The notes: a model not told the origin generated them from the letters alone. DNA of 64,000 nucleotides from Eumeta japonica (GCA_005406025.1 BGZK01001248.1:1-64000); one strand, 5' to 3'. Counted from the stretch's first letter, positions 46,451 through 58,149 are shown. Made by a program: numbers and translations.

Positions 46451-46679
46451 AAGACACGCAGACAGATTTAGATTTGTAGCGTCTACTTTAATTACCGACT
46501 TTTGTCGTGGGCCGCGCTTTTTATCGGATGCACCAAGTTAATGACAGTTCTGTTAACGGATTTTCGAACAGATCGCGTCTGTCCCGAGGAAAATTCGTCC
46601 ATGTGTTGTCTGTACATGTTCATCGGTGGTCACCCGCCCGCTTTGCAGGCTGTTGTGGGTAAAGAAAGTAAATAAAAAA

Positions 46680-47262
46680 AGGACAAGTGCGAGTCGAATC
46701 TGCTTGGAGAGGGTTCAGTGCGATGAATGTATTATGTATCACGTTCTTTTGTTAATATGACCCAAATCTGTTTGTGATAACTTAAAAAACTACAAATTAA
46801 GTTTGCAAGCACAATATTGAAACAGTTACTGTGTCATTTTGAGACTATAGACTTCTTATAGGTTTTCCTGTAATTTATGGATAAAGAGCTATTTTTCATA
46901 TATTTTTTAATTTTAGGTTTAATATTTTCGAATATAAAGAGGAGAATCGTTAATTTTACTCTACTTTCTTATATTTGAGACCCTCACAACTTGTCCTTTC
47001 ATTTGATATATCATACGGTACAGTTTACAAAACTTTTTTTTAATCTTATAATTTTCCCCCAGGAATGACCCTCAAATTCATTTATTTACGTTCGACGACC
47101 GTGTTTGGGTCACAAAAATTCGTACGTGTACCAAATTTACGACTTATCGGTCCGGTAGACGAGAAGCAAATTGGCTGTGATAGACGGACATACGGATACG
47201 CGAGTGATCCTGTAAGGACTTCGTTTTTTTTTTCAGACACGCGGAACCCTAAAAATGGCGAA
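46680..47262 (+). repeat. interspersed repeat copy 2 (GACGGACA / GGAACCC family)
   Basis: Starts 'aggacaagtgcgagtcgaat' and ends 'ctgtgatagacggacatacg', '..cagacacgcggaaccctaaa'. Matches copy 1 at 11440-12230 along its length, and its start matches copy 3 at 48184. The 5' phrase 'CCGGACAAGTGCGAGTCG' and 3' 'CGGAACCCTA' mark a family widespread in Lepidoptera. Confidence 0.75.
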
Positions 47263-47899
47263 GGGTGTACGGCATTCAAGAAATATTGATACATTTAGAA
47301 TATTTTAAGGATAACACGACGAAGAAAAATTTGTATTCATTTTATACAAATCGATGCTATATTACATTACGTTCTTTCATATCCAATATGGTTAGAATTA
47401 TTATCATTTTTACAGGCATATAACGATACAGATTTTGTATTAAAATGAATTTAAAATCGATATTTTTTTTAATTTGAAAATAATAAAAAAAAAACTAAAC
47501 GCTATCATCAAGCACGAATGACCCTTAACTCCTCACTACGATATTTAACACTTGTGTAATTAAATAAATAAATAAGTACTGACCGTCACTTATTATTAGC
47601 GAGGAAAAATATTTTATTTATGCGCTAAATTTATAATTAATTTACAAAAACTTATTTCATTCGCAAAATGAAATTGCAAAAATTGGCAAATTTACTCAAA
47701 ACCTATTTATTGTACAGGCATGACTAGACACTATTCTACTGCACATTTTGTATATTATACGATTCCTTCTAACCTACCTATCTGGACCTTCACAGAATTA
47801 TTTCAATAATTAGATATTTGTGTCGATGTTCGAGCAAACGATAAATCTTAAAAATAATTACTCTACGTTGTTTGATCGAGACAACCATTTGAGATGTAC

Positions 47900-48160
47900 T
47901 TTTACTCGGTAGCGGTACGTACCTCCGAGACTCGGGACGCGCAGGGCTGTACTCGGCCGGGAGACGGCGGCGCGCGCGCGAAACCAGTCCGGGCAGGTAA
48001 GAGACGTGCGCATGCGAAAAAAAAGTCTGGCAGTGGGTCTGGCCGGCGCGGGCGCAGACGCGAAAGCTTCGGAAGCTGGTTTTGTGAAAGTGACTACCGA
48101 CCGCCTCATCTATGGGGATAATTGCCGGCGAGCCGACGGCGTCGCGAGAGCTAAGGTAAG
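47900..48160. promoter_or_regulatory. CpG island with strong donors on both strands
   Basis: Within 260 bases there are three donor sequences of high quality: minus CTCGGAG|GTACGT (exon end 47923), plus CGGGCAG|GTAAGA (exon end 47996) and plus AGCTAAG|GTAAGG (exon end 48155). It also contains GTGCGCATGCG (48008). This arrangement is typical of a divergent promoter with first exons on both strands. The overlapping open frames (up to 127 codons) have no recognised domain. Which gene uses it is not known; the minus-strand transcript would run toward let-7. Confidence 0.4.
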
Positions 48161-48183
48161 GGACGGCCGACACATTGTTACAT

Positions 48184-48690
48184 TACGAAAACAAAACCGG
48201 ACGAGTGCGAAACGACTCGCATTTTGAAGGTTCCGTATAACTTAATTATACATGTAGATATATTTCAACTAACGAAAGTTTCGATTATCGAGAATTCTGG
48301 CATTAAATATTTCGCGCCAAAATATTTTTTCATATGACTATAACTACCAATTAACGATTTTCGGATTTTATCCTTTACTTATGCTGTGAGCCTTTTCTCC
48401 TCGCCAGGTTTCATGATCCTAGATCAATGGGAAGGACCCTATATGTTTCGATTTCCTTGCTAGTGCTGAAATGTGAGATGTAAATGGCTATATTTTTTTG
48501 ATTGATTTAACTTTTAATCTTGATCATTTTACAGCTCCAAAGGACAGCGGGCTAAGGTATTCGACATCAATTGCAAGTCGATAGCTCCATGCATTCCTCA
48601 GAAAAAAGATTTCGACAAACAGACAAACAAGGATGCGATACCACAAGAGTCCCTTTTCATTTCAATTTTAAGTTGCGAAACCTTAAAAAA
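48184..48690 (+). repeat. interspersed repeat copy 3
   Basis: Starts 'cgaaaacaaaaccggacgag', 'tgcgaaacgactcgc', 'aaggttccgtataact' and ends around 'acaaacagacaaacaaggat'. Same family as 11440 and 46680, more eroded in the middle. Confidence 0.6.
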
Positions 48691-48714
48691 CAGAACGTAA
48701 ATCGTGTAAATACC

Positions 48715-48990
48715 GTATATGATCGTATAAATACCAAAATGAAAATAATTGTGATAATTTGGACGTTTGTTACCTAATTATACTCTAACGGCTCAACAGA
48801 ATTAGCTGCAACTTTACAGTAATATGACTTACGCATCAGAATAACATATACGCTATGATTTATGAAGATACTAACTTTTTCTCACAGCTTCGCTTACCCG
48901 AACTAAGAATGCATGGATTCCTTCAACAGCAATGTTCAAGGAAGGGTCAAATTTCTAAATCGGGGCTGGATTTGAGGTACGAATAGAACC
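48715..48990 (+). repeat. interspersed repeat, second copy of the 3246 element
   Basis: 'tgataatttggacgtttgtt', 'aacggctcaacagaattagc', 'actttacagtaatatgactt' and 'tatacgctatgatttatgaa' line up with 3270-3410. The GATCGGGGCT-like phrase that follows also parallels the minisatellite after the first copy. Confidence 0.55.
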
Positions 48991-49170
48991 AGCAGGGATG
49001 AAGGATCTAAACAAAAAAAAAATAGTGGCAGTATATACATCCCCTTTTCGGTTTTAAGAGTATTTAATGGCGTGGTATAGGAAGGCAGAGCCGAGACCTA
49101 AACCGGTGCTAGAATCGCTCTAGACCACGCTCTATAGCGCGGTCGGTCGACGTGAAAGATGAAAGAGTAC

Positions 49171-49501
49171 ACGCTTGCCTGCAACATGCATTAACATGCA
49201 GCTTGCAACCCACCGCTGACCCTCGAATCTGCCTCTCCGCTACGAATCTCTATCCAAATGATTGAATATTGATTCCAGAGGATTGACAGATATCGAAATA
49301 TAATATAAAAATAAATAACACTTGCTTAGGTGTTCAATATCTGTCAATCCTCCGGAATCAATATTCGATCATTTGGATAGAGATTCGTAGCGGAGAAGCA
49401 GATTCGAGGGTTAGCGGTGGGTTGCATGCTGCATGTTAATGCATGTTGCAGGCAAGCGTCTACTATGGATTTCCGCGAATTAACACCTCACACAATACAA
49501 T
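49171..49501. mobile_element. foldback / SINE-like element with 12-bp target duplication
   Basis: The 331-bp element is bounded by identical direct repeats ATGAAAGAGTAC at 49159-49170 and 49502-49513, a good target-site duplication. Inside, about 120 bases at the left (49171-49292) are the near-perfect complement of 49337-49459, separated by a 44-base AT-rich loop. The last 42 bases ('tctactatggatttccgcga', 'attaacacctcacacaatac') are unpaired and recur in the single-arm copy at 31184-31281. A 12-bp duplication suggests target-primed insertion, so the foldback form may be a head-to-head dimer of a SINE-like unit. Confidence 0.75.
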
Positions 49502-49760
49502 ATGAAAGAGTACATTGAGTCCTTGCGGGCCCGATCCGCATTCGTCGAGGTCAGAGATCGGCGCCGCCACCACTTCACCAGGTAACCCAGGCACGCCGAA
49601 CTTATAACGTAACGTAACTCAAAAGGGACCTCAAGTGGAATTCCTTGGAAACCATGTGACGGTAGCCGCAGTATTGACGGAGCCGGCGGTGGGACGACCG
49701 TCGCTGACGCCCACAGACTTAACACTCGGTCTTAACGGGGTACAGCTTCGTTAGACCAGA

Positions 49761-50956
49761 GCATAGTGGCGCATTCGTTTACAAAATTGTTTTAATTCGT
49801 AATTTTTTTTTTTAAATGTCCGGAAGGTCCTTCTGATTATAAAAGTGTAAGATGACACTTGATATCTTTTGACGTTATTTTTTAAACAACAAAAAACTGT
49901 ATAGCCTAGAAAAAATGCATTTTTTGCAATCAATTATTTTTTATATTTTTACGATATTTTGAACAAAGTCCTCATACCCATTATCGTATCTCTAACACAA
50001 TAATTGTTATGAATTTTTAAAATTGAAAATCGCTGAAAATCTGAATTTTCTTGGTTTGATTAATGTAGTTTAAAAATCAAAATGCTATAATTTTTATTTT
50101 TATCAAGAATTTCCACTATGTTAAACAAAATAGCCTAAATAGATTTAAAAATTTTGTTTATTTCTATGTTTTATTTATATTATAACAATATGCTTCCTAC
50201 GCGCATGTAGAGAGAAGTATTTCTATCTCATTCTTATCTCAATGTATAAGAAGCGTAAGAGAAAGGTAGACGATGTTTTGAAAAATTTTTGTGGTTTTCA
50301 GCGGTGATAAGATAAAAAATATAATATTACTGCTTCTCATATAAATTAATTAATTATTTTCATTCATAGTTTTACATAATTAGATTTTTATTGTTTTTTG
50401 AAAACTGTTTTCGTCATTGAAGTTTACTGAAACATTTATTTCTTATCTATTGGAAAATCTTTGTTAGATACTGTCTGTGAAATAAACTCTTCTGACCTTT
50501 ATTGCATATTGGAAGCATATTGTTATAATATAAATAAAACATAGAAATAAACAAAATTTTTAAATCCATTTAGGCTATTTTGTTTAACATAGTGGAAATT
50601 CTTGATAAAAATAAAAATTATAGCATTTTGATTTTAAACTACATTAATCAAACCAAGAAAATTCGGATTTTCAGCGATTTTCAATTTTAAAAAATTCATA
50701 ACAATTATTGTGTTAGAGATACGATAATGGGTATGAGGACTTTTTTTGTTCAAAATATCGTAAAGAATATAAAAAAAATTAATTGATTGCAAAAAATGCA
50801 TTTTTTCTAGGCTATACAGTTTTTTGTTGTTTAAAAAATAACGTCAAAAGATATCAAGTGTCATCTTACACTTTTATAATCAGAAGGACCTTCCGGACAT
50901 TTAAAAAAAAAAAATTACGAATTAAAACAATTTTGCAAACGAATGCGCCACTATGC
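49761..50956. mobile_element. 1.2-kb foldback element with about 440-bp terminal inverted repeats
   Basis: The left arm (49761-50197) and right arm (50511-50956) are near-perfect complements, starting GCATAGTGGCGCATTCGTTT at both ends when read inward. They are joined by a 313-bp unique centre without an open frame. The two 60-73-codon frames in the arms are the same sequence read on opposite strands and are not genes. Very long inverted repeats and no transposase mark a non-autonomous foldback DNA transposon. No clear target duplication is seen. The high arm identity implies recent insertion or gene conversion between arms. Confidence 0.9.
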
Positions 50957-51315
50957 CCTGCACTACGTGTGAAGGTATCATTCGCGGGCACTGTAAACTT
51001 TTAAGCACGCCGGTCTATTTTTCCCTACGAAATATGCAGCCTTATCGAGATCAGATTCGGAGAAAACAAGTATATAATAATGCCACACGATTTTGTGATT
51101 AAAAATGTTGTTTATGCCGAAGTGTTGTAAATTAGTTATACATAGTGCGGATTTTATTTTAAATTAATCAGCGATTGAAACCGCGGGACACAGATAGTAT
51201 ATATATGTGTATGTAGATTTAGTGTGAACAGTAATAAATAATGAACGGACTATATTCAGAGAAGTGACAAACAAGTCTGAAGTTGACGGGTCGGAAAGTT
51301 AGTCTGACCGAAAAG

Positions 51316-51372
51316 AATAGCAATTGTATGACAATTAAATAGGCTCTATTTAATTGAAATACAATTGCTATT
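51316..51372. other. 27-bp microRNA-like hairpin
   Basis: The left arm 51316-51342 (AATAGCAATTGTAT, three bases, AATTAAATAG) and the right arm 51346-51372 are exact complements apart from one three-base internal mismatch (gac opposite gaa). The loop is only three bases, so Drosha/Dicer processing is doubtful; an inverted microduplication is as likely. Strand is undetermined. Confidence 0.6.
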
Positions 51373-52399
51373 ATTTTTGTATCGAACATAATGGCATTCA
51401 TTACATGATTGTAAAATATAACGTAAGTTTAATGAGTAATCTAAATTCAAAAATATTCTAATTAATTCCTTAAAATATGTGTTAATAGTCTTGAAGAAAA
51501 ACAATTAATTAATTAGTAAAATATTTTTTAAACGTCATCTAAGTCTAATAAACGATATTTAAAACGCTAAAGAACTCGAGCTGTAGAAGACAGACAAAGA
51601 CGGAGGGTTTTACTCGTAACCGTAAAACCTCTTCTCCTCTTCAAATGCAGCCTTCTCCCGACGAAAAGTCATTATAAAACCTGTTTATCTCTTAAGGTGA
51701 TGTTTCTGTTTCAATGAAATAAAGGAATATGGCGGTGAATCACAACTGTAAGGTAGGTGGTTCGTCGGTTGTCCAAAAAAGTCCTTTTCTTTGAGCGTCG
51801 AGTGCGCGGTCGCACTGTCTTGGTGACACAGCAGCCCTCGAAGGCTGGCGTTCGGTCGCTCGCCGCTCGCAGCGATAATAGTTTCTGGCAAATATTAAGT
51901 AACACTCGACTCGGTACCGATGCGACTTTGGCCTTGTAAAGGTAAACGTCATAAGGTAACAGCCAAAGAGAAAAACTTTATATCAAAATATTACTAGAAT
52001 ATCGCTCGCTTTTTAAAAAAAAATGTCGGTTCATTTTGAAATAGCCATCTGATTGTTTGGCGCTTCGTTTCTGGATCATAAGGACAAGTTCGTACTCATC
52101 GCGGTAGGCAGTTTAATAATAATTAATTCAAAAAATGTTCCCATCTACGTGGGAATTTTAAAACAATACGGATTTTCAACTTTCGCCGCAGATTACCCCA
52201 CCCCATTCCCCACTTCTGAGAGGTGACTATAATAATAACCTACGTAAAAGTATAAAGAAATCAAATACTTCAAGGGACGAGAAAGGTGTCCATATTAATA
52301 ATACGTCTTCAAATACATCTATTTCTAGATTTATACGAATAAAATAAAATTTTCGCCAAAAAAAAAGGATTGAATATTTTAAAATAAAATGTATTTAGA

Positions 52400-52720
52400 G
52401 GGCGTGCGTGGGCCGCGGCGACTTTTGGCACGCGCCCCCGCGATTTGAGCCGTATCACACGGGTCGACAGAGTCTAAAATTATTCAACACACTCGCACGT
52501 CTCATTTTAGGGGCCGCTCGGTGAATTGGAAAAATGCTGTCAGGTGAAAACTCCATTTATACGCTAAAGGTCCCGCACTTGAACGATGAAAAACGAAGAG
52601 CCACCGACACGCCGTCTTCGACTTCCCTGTCTCCTGTCTCCTGGCGCACACGATATCGTAACTCGTCAGAAGACTACCTTCCGCCCGCGATTCCGACGGC
52701 ATCGTTTGTGTCGACCGATC
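52400..52720. other. GC-balanced segment, no supported gene
   Basis: Contains a CpG-rich start (52400-52450) and a plus-strand 97-codon frame from 52534 that is Ser/Thr/Asp-rich. Its second half runs into the minisatellite at 52720-52800, so at least that part is not a protein gene. No convincing splice sites. Confidence 0.35.
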
Positions 52721-52800
52721 GCGCTGTCGACCATGATCCCGATGTTGGTTCTGCTTTTGATCTCGGTCGTGATCATGCGCGGGATTCCAATTCGAACATC
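52720..52800 (-). repeat. inverted copy of the GATCGAGATCG-type minisatellite
   Basis: Read on the minus strand: 'ttggaatcccgcgcatgatc', 'acgaccgagatcaaaagcag', 'aaccaacatcgggatcatgg'. This repeats the vocabulary of the arrays at 23790-24010 and 36790-36890. Confidence 0.5.
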
Positions 52801-53599
52801 GTTCACCTCAGTACAGTGCATTTTTGAGTTTTCGAAGTAACATTCACTTTACATATTGCTATATATACTATATATATATATCAAAGGAAATGAAAATGTT
52901 CGGCTATCTTATGTGTACGCTGGACATTAAACTGATATTCACTGAGAAAATATAAACTTTGACTTATTTTTAAGGGTTTTTTAATTTTCACATCCTAAAT
53001 ATTTCCGGATTTAAATTTTATATGTAGTCAAATAACCTTCCCTATTGTCCAGTAGAGATCTCAGCAACTTCCACCTTCAGCAGTTCCAAAGATTACTCCG
53101 GACAAACAGACACACAAACAACACTTTTGAAAAGTGTTATTTGGGTACTGGTAACACGTGAATAAGTGTATGTCTCTTAAAAATGCAATTATTTTGAAAT
53201 GAGACAGACACACACACAACCAGTACAACTATGTAATTTTTTTTTTAAGAAACTTATCCTTAGATATATTTTCGATAATAATTGTCTGGTACTAGCGTAG
53301 CTATTCAGCGAAGGGTTTTACCAACTAGTGGCTTGCTTTAGTGACCCGTCACTAAAATCATAAGGGATACATTTCATAAATATTTCTGTTCATATTACTT
53401 TTCTGTCTTCATTTTCTTCTGATAATAGAACGTCTACTAATATTAGTGCAATTAGTTTTTTTCGGATTTCAACACGAACAAGAATTTGTGCACTGACCTT
53501 TCGCAATTACAGTGCACTAACTGATATCCGATATCTATGTGTAAGGGAACTTGGCTATCCCTGAAATGAGTAAAATCCAAAAAATTTTTTTTTATTACC

Positions 53600-53950
53600 A
53601 TCATTCATCATTAACTTACATATTTCTTTTAATTTCTCACATCTGCCTCGAAAAAGCGCGTGTCGCTTCCTCAGCAATATTTTTATCATATAGTCGACGA
53701 TACGATAAACATCCTGTACACACACAGAGACCTGTGACTGCCCGGCATGTTAATGCAGGTTCATATAGGGCATACAATAGGCCTATCCGAGGGCCCGTGT
53801 GCGTACGAGGTCAAGGCGGCTCGCACGTGTCGGAAATTAAAACTAGAAGAATCGAATGGCACATCGTTTAGATTAGCGATGTATAGATACATCACTCGCT
53901 AGTTTTCGTCCACGGCTTTGTCGGCGTGGACGTATAAGGGCAACGTCTTT
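53600..53950. repeat. eroded retroelement-like segment
   Basis: GC-richer stretch ('ctatccgagggcccgtgtgc', '..cgaggtcaaggcggctcgca') followed by 'tcactcgctagttttcgtcc acggctttg', a decayed CTAGCTTTCGCCCGCGGCTTCG-type end like those at 9345 and 21680. The 106-codon plus frame is not recognised. Confidence 0.4.
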
Positions 53951-54699
53951 TGTGTGGACCTTCAGGCTGTCAAGCACGATGGGGACTCTCGATTCCAACC
54001 TTGATATCGATCTAGATCGCAGTTTGACCAAATGAACCTAGAGCGCAGCATATCCAAAGACGTAAAAGACAGTACTGCCTTTGAATTATTTTATTGTAAA
54101 ATAAAATAAAAGCTTTTACGTTTTATTAATTGTTCCTCGCCCCCCCCCCCGTGACTATTTTCGCAAAAATCATAAATGTATAGACTTATAGAGTTTACAA
54201 TAAATATACGTGGCCGGTGGAGCAGTCAGACCGGCTTGATGGTGCGTATATTATGTTTGTAAAGGACGAAGCGCAAATAGAATACTAATTTTACCGAGGA
54301 AATGCTTGTACTTAGTAGTTTTATTCTTCTAGAGAGTTTTATGCGTTTTTTTTCTAATATTTTTATTTATAAACTCACGCTCAACTCACAATCAATGCAT
54401 ACTTTCCTTCACTGAAACACACCGTTTGATGCAAGTTGGTCTGTTCCTGATGCTTACAATTTGGCCCTTTTTTTTTAAATCCCACTAATTTCGTATGTGT
54501 AATTTTTTAGAGTTCCCTTTACCGATCTCTCGTCACGCACTTCCAGTCCATAGATTTGTTGCGCCAGTCAAGTTGCGGTTAACAATTTTTTTCCATATAA
54601 CACATATAATTTCATAGCTTACATAACGGTCACGTTGAATCTATCAGTATACACATTTATAACGGTTCTACGATCTCAAAACCTACAAATCATTAAACC

Positions 54700-54860
54700 T
54701 TTATCAAAATCAGTCCGATGCGCTTCCGCCATCTTATTTTTGTCTATGTCACTGTCGAGGGGCAAACGAGCGAGCGAGGCACCAGAGTCATACGTGGCCG
54801 CCGCCGTCCACGGACACTCGCGACTCCGAAGCTGACACCAGTGTGTTTCCGGCTTCTTAG
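54700..54860 (+). promoter_or_regulatory. CpG-rich promoter and possible non-coding first exon
   Basis: A block with CTTCCGCCATCTTATTTTTG, a phrase typical of promoters of broadly expressed genes, is followed by CpG-rich DNA and a strong donor, TTCTTAG|GTGAGAATG (exon end 54860). The longest frame from an ATG (about 54748) stops before the donor, so a first exon here would be 5' UTR. A plus-strand partner could be the frame at 57974-58144, but no phase test is possible. The downstream text to 55040 looks repeat-derived. Confidence 0.35.
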
Positions 54861-55191
54861 GTGAGAATGGAATGCATGATGGAGTAAAGAGTGGGGAGAG
54901 AACCGCCGGAACTCTCACTCATCAAACGAAACGCCTGTACTCTATGAGAGCGTGGTGTTGCACCGACCGAGCAGACGCATTGAGGTGCCGCAGCAGAGTC
55001 GACCACAGGCGTGGTCCTACCGCAGTAAATAAATAATAAAATTCGACTCAGTGCCAAAGTACACTTTTCTGCATTTTTTCTATTTGAAATTGAGGGTTCG
55101 GATCTAAACCGTCCGCGCTACTGACAACCTCTGGGCCCTAGTTTAGCATATTCTCCGAGCCACGGGGCGGGAGGTGTACACGTACAGTATA

Positions 55192-55335
55192 ACGCACAAA
55201 GCTCTGCCGCTTTGAATTGCCTGCGAATGATATAATGCGCAGGTTTAACGCGATCTTTCCTTCTCCCCCGCTCGCCTATTTTACGCCATTACAACGCTTT
55301 CGCGACTAACGTCACAGCGGCAGAGTTTCGTGCGT
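55192..55335. mobile_element. 144-bp MITE-like element, copy 2
   Basis: Ends 'acgcacaaagctctgccgct' and, on the other strand, 'acgcacgaaactctgccgct'; interior matches the element at 30370-30518 ('gaattgcctgcgaatgatat aatgcgcagg'). Slightly more diverged left end. No coding capacity. Confidence 0.7.
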
Positions 55336-55375
55336 CGCGCTGTAACTCAACTCATCGATCAGTCCTCGTGTGGAC

Positions 55376-57160
55376 GGGACCGAGCGCGGTAGCCGGTGTT
55401 CGTATCGCTATTAAAATGAATACCGAGTTAAACAATATTTAGGTTATACAATGCGTAGGTGTACGTCTTTCGCGCGGGTTGGCCCGCGAGGAGCCTGCGG
55501 CTGGCACGCGCGGTCGCGACAGATTCGTCGTGGTCCGGACGCGCCGGTCGGCGCGTACCCCGATGTTGCCCGACCTTCGTGACGGTTGGGCCGAATCGAC
55601 GATTCGAAAGTCAGTGGTGGGCGGTTGACCTGTGGCAATTTTGATTTTTGTTACTGTCTAATACCGATGAGTTTCGATGCGACAAAATAAATGACATCTT
55701 GGACTAAATGAGGATGTAGGCAATAAAAACCGAAATTTAAGTTGCTGTACGCAATTAACTTGATTTCTAACGTCGTTTCTGTATTAATAATTTTCATATG
55801 GTAGTCTTTAGATCAAAAATATGTTGCATAGTGTGTATATTTTGTAACATGAGTAATTACGATTTGGAAAAAAAAACTTTTCACGACTACCATGTCGATC
55901 CGAAATAATTTAAAAATTGAAAGTTCGCATCAATTATTTCGGAAAAACGACAATTTTTCTGCGAAAAGGTTTTTCAGCGCAGAACAATTTTGTAATTCAG
56001 TCCGTATCAACAGTGAATATTGACAAGGTAATTGGTTATTTCGATTAAAATGATTGTGAAAAATTCAAAAATTGACGTCTTGTCCCGTTACAATTCGCCC
56101 GCAGGCCTGAGTCTGCAGCCCCGGCGCAGGCGCCGCGCCGGACGTAGATCTCTCCCGAAACCGTATCGTAGTGTCGCCTGGTCGGCTCGCAGGAGGCGTA
56201 ACTTCTTGGGGAATGAAGAACAAAACCACCACACCCACACGAGAAACTGATTTGGGTGTAAGGGCAGATGCGAGGACAGTAAACGTTTATGCTATTTATA
56301 CGATATTTCAGTTAAACCCCTGGCGTCACTGTTCGATTATTCCTCTGGATGATAGCGCAGAGCAGAGTTAGAAAACGGATGATTTTCGACGAAACTACAA
56401 ATCGCACTGTGTATTTTTATGTACACATTTAATTGTGTTATATGTATATTTTATTTCATTTAGATACGTGTAAAGGTTTCAAAGATGAATAAATAAGCTC
56501 AAAGTAATAGCTCGTCATGGTACGCAACCGCTTTAACAGCTTCGCAACTTGTTAAGCTGCAGTTGATGCCAAAGCTTTAGGATGTATATTTTAGAAGGTC
56601 CGCCTGTATTAGGCGCGCGCCCGTGACCACTTAACCCGGTCGCTTCGTATCTCCCGGACGGACAGACGACCGTTCCACGACATAGTAGTGTAATGCATAT
56701 ACAAAACTTATGCTTACTGGACGTTTCGGTTAAACTTCATGATTTTGTATGGTTGCGTATTCATGAAATAGGAGATGTACGAGCACTGCGTCGGCGTCGC
56801 GGCTCTCGAACCTTATGTACGACGGTGTTGAGGCACACTCTGGCGAACTTCAGGTCTTAGATTCGCGTTTCGAGTGAACTCTGCGACGGCGCAGGCCCGC
56901 CGCTGTCGACTTGGACTGTTGAGCAGCTGTTGGGCAAACCTATACTTTTATCATTATAGAAGTATAGGTTTTAAACAGATATGTGCATAAGTACTGAAAG
57001 TAAGATGACGTGATCGATGTTTAAAGTGCGACTCCGCCGCGGCATCGAGACGTGCGGCGGCGCCGCGCGCGGTCAGCGTCTGGGGCGACCTTTCAGCGAA
57101 AAAATACACTCCGAGCGTCGAGCCCTACGGTCCGGGTGTCGTCTGAAAGGTTTTTGTTAA
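55376..57160. other. several CpG-rich blocks, no supported gene
   Basis: CpG-dense pieces at 55460-55600, 56090-56200, 56610-56690, 56870-56930 and 57030-57140 alternate with AT-rich DNA. No frame has both splice sites and protein-like composition. They resemble regulatory DNA of a broadly expressed or developmental gene, but this is inference from composition only. Confidence 0.3.
56936..56971. other. perfect 12-bp inverted repeat
   Basis: AAACCTATACTT (56936-56947), a 12-base AT-rich loop, and its exact complement (56960-56971). A long enough match to be unlikely by chance at one given place, though not across 64 kb. No function assigned. Confidence 0.6.
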
Positions 57161-57973
57161 ACTTTTTGCTCTTCAAATATCTCTAAAAATAATGCAATTT
57201 TTTTTTGATAACGTTATATATTTAGCAATACTTCAACACTAATATCATAGGGTGCATAATCTCATTAAACTATTAAAATAATCGTTTTTTTTTTTACTTT
57301 TTCAAAACGGACAAACGTATTAATTACTATTTTAGTTTTAAATTATCACTTTAGATCCTTTTTGTATTTCAATCGAGTAACGGCCATCGATTACACCGTT
57401 CGTTGACAATTTTCATCGTCTACATTGCCAGTGGAATATCATCGACAGTACTAGCGTGAGAAAAAGCGCTTCATGTAGTTTCGTACAACTTGCAAAACTC
57501 AAACTTTCCTCATCGCTTTTCAATACCTGCACGAAAAATGTAAAATTTGAACAACCGATTTATTAATAATAACAACCGCTTCCGCATCGATAGTACCCCA
57601 TAAGGCTGCGGCGCTCGCGCAGACGAAGAAGATGTGATTCATTAAAATCGGTGCAGCGAATGACCGTCCGCGCGAACACTCCACGCGCACGAAACAGAGG
57701 AGCCTTCAGTGTTACCGTTTCCGATATCGTCGTCCGACACTACCCGCTTATGGCGTAAAAGTAAAGCGAACAAGAATTTACAATATCCGAGGTAACAGTT
57801 ACGCGAGACACATGAAAATAATCCAATTCATAAAGCTCTAGGCGTGGGTGTTTCATTTTCAGGTGAAGTACTATACGCGCGATTACATAGCATAGAGATT
57901 TAAGTGAAATATACGATTCTAAAAAAACATACAGCCTTATTTATTATATTTGTCCGACAATAGTTATTTGTAG

Positions 57974-58144
57974 TCCCCGGCGCGGCGCCGTCGGCGGCCG
58001 TGGGCGTCGGTGCGTTATACAAAACGCGCTAAGGTAGAGACGGTAGCAGAAGAGTCCAGAAGGAAAATATTGGAGGTGCAAGAAAAGTATGGCCGCCTGA
58101 ATGGCACGACCGGGAAAATTAAAAATATTTACACTGTAAATTAA
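57974..58144 (+). CDS. candidate terminal coding exon (…KILEVQEKYGRL…)
   Basis: After an AG preceded by 'aatagttatttgtag' the plus strand is open in phase 0 for 56 codons to TAA at 58142-58144. The first half is GC-rich and Arg-rich; the second reads VETVAEESRRKILEVQEKYG then RLNGTTGKIKNIYTVN, charged and helix-prone, like a real protein C-terminus. The opposite strand is also open and has acceptor-like sites, and no poly(A) signal follows closely. It could be the last exon of a plus-strand gene beginning near 54.8 kb or a decayed gene fragment. Not recognised. Confidence 0.35.
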   Translation, partial: SPARRRRRPWASVRYTKRAKVETVAEESRRKILEVQEKYGRLNGTTGKIKNIYTVN

Positions 58145-58149
58145 AAAAG

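Noticed and set aside
47790..48173. 127-codon minus frame over the CpG island.
   Set aside because: Three other frames overlap it on both strands and strong donors cut through it; better explained as promoter and first-exon DNA.
49751..51004. Two nearly identical frames beginning MIAKNAFFLGYTVFCCLKNN on opposite strands.
   Set aside because: They are the two arms of the foldback element read outward; no codon bias, no splice or expression signals.
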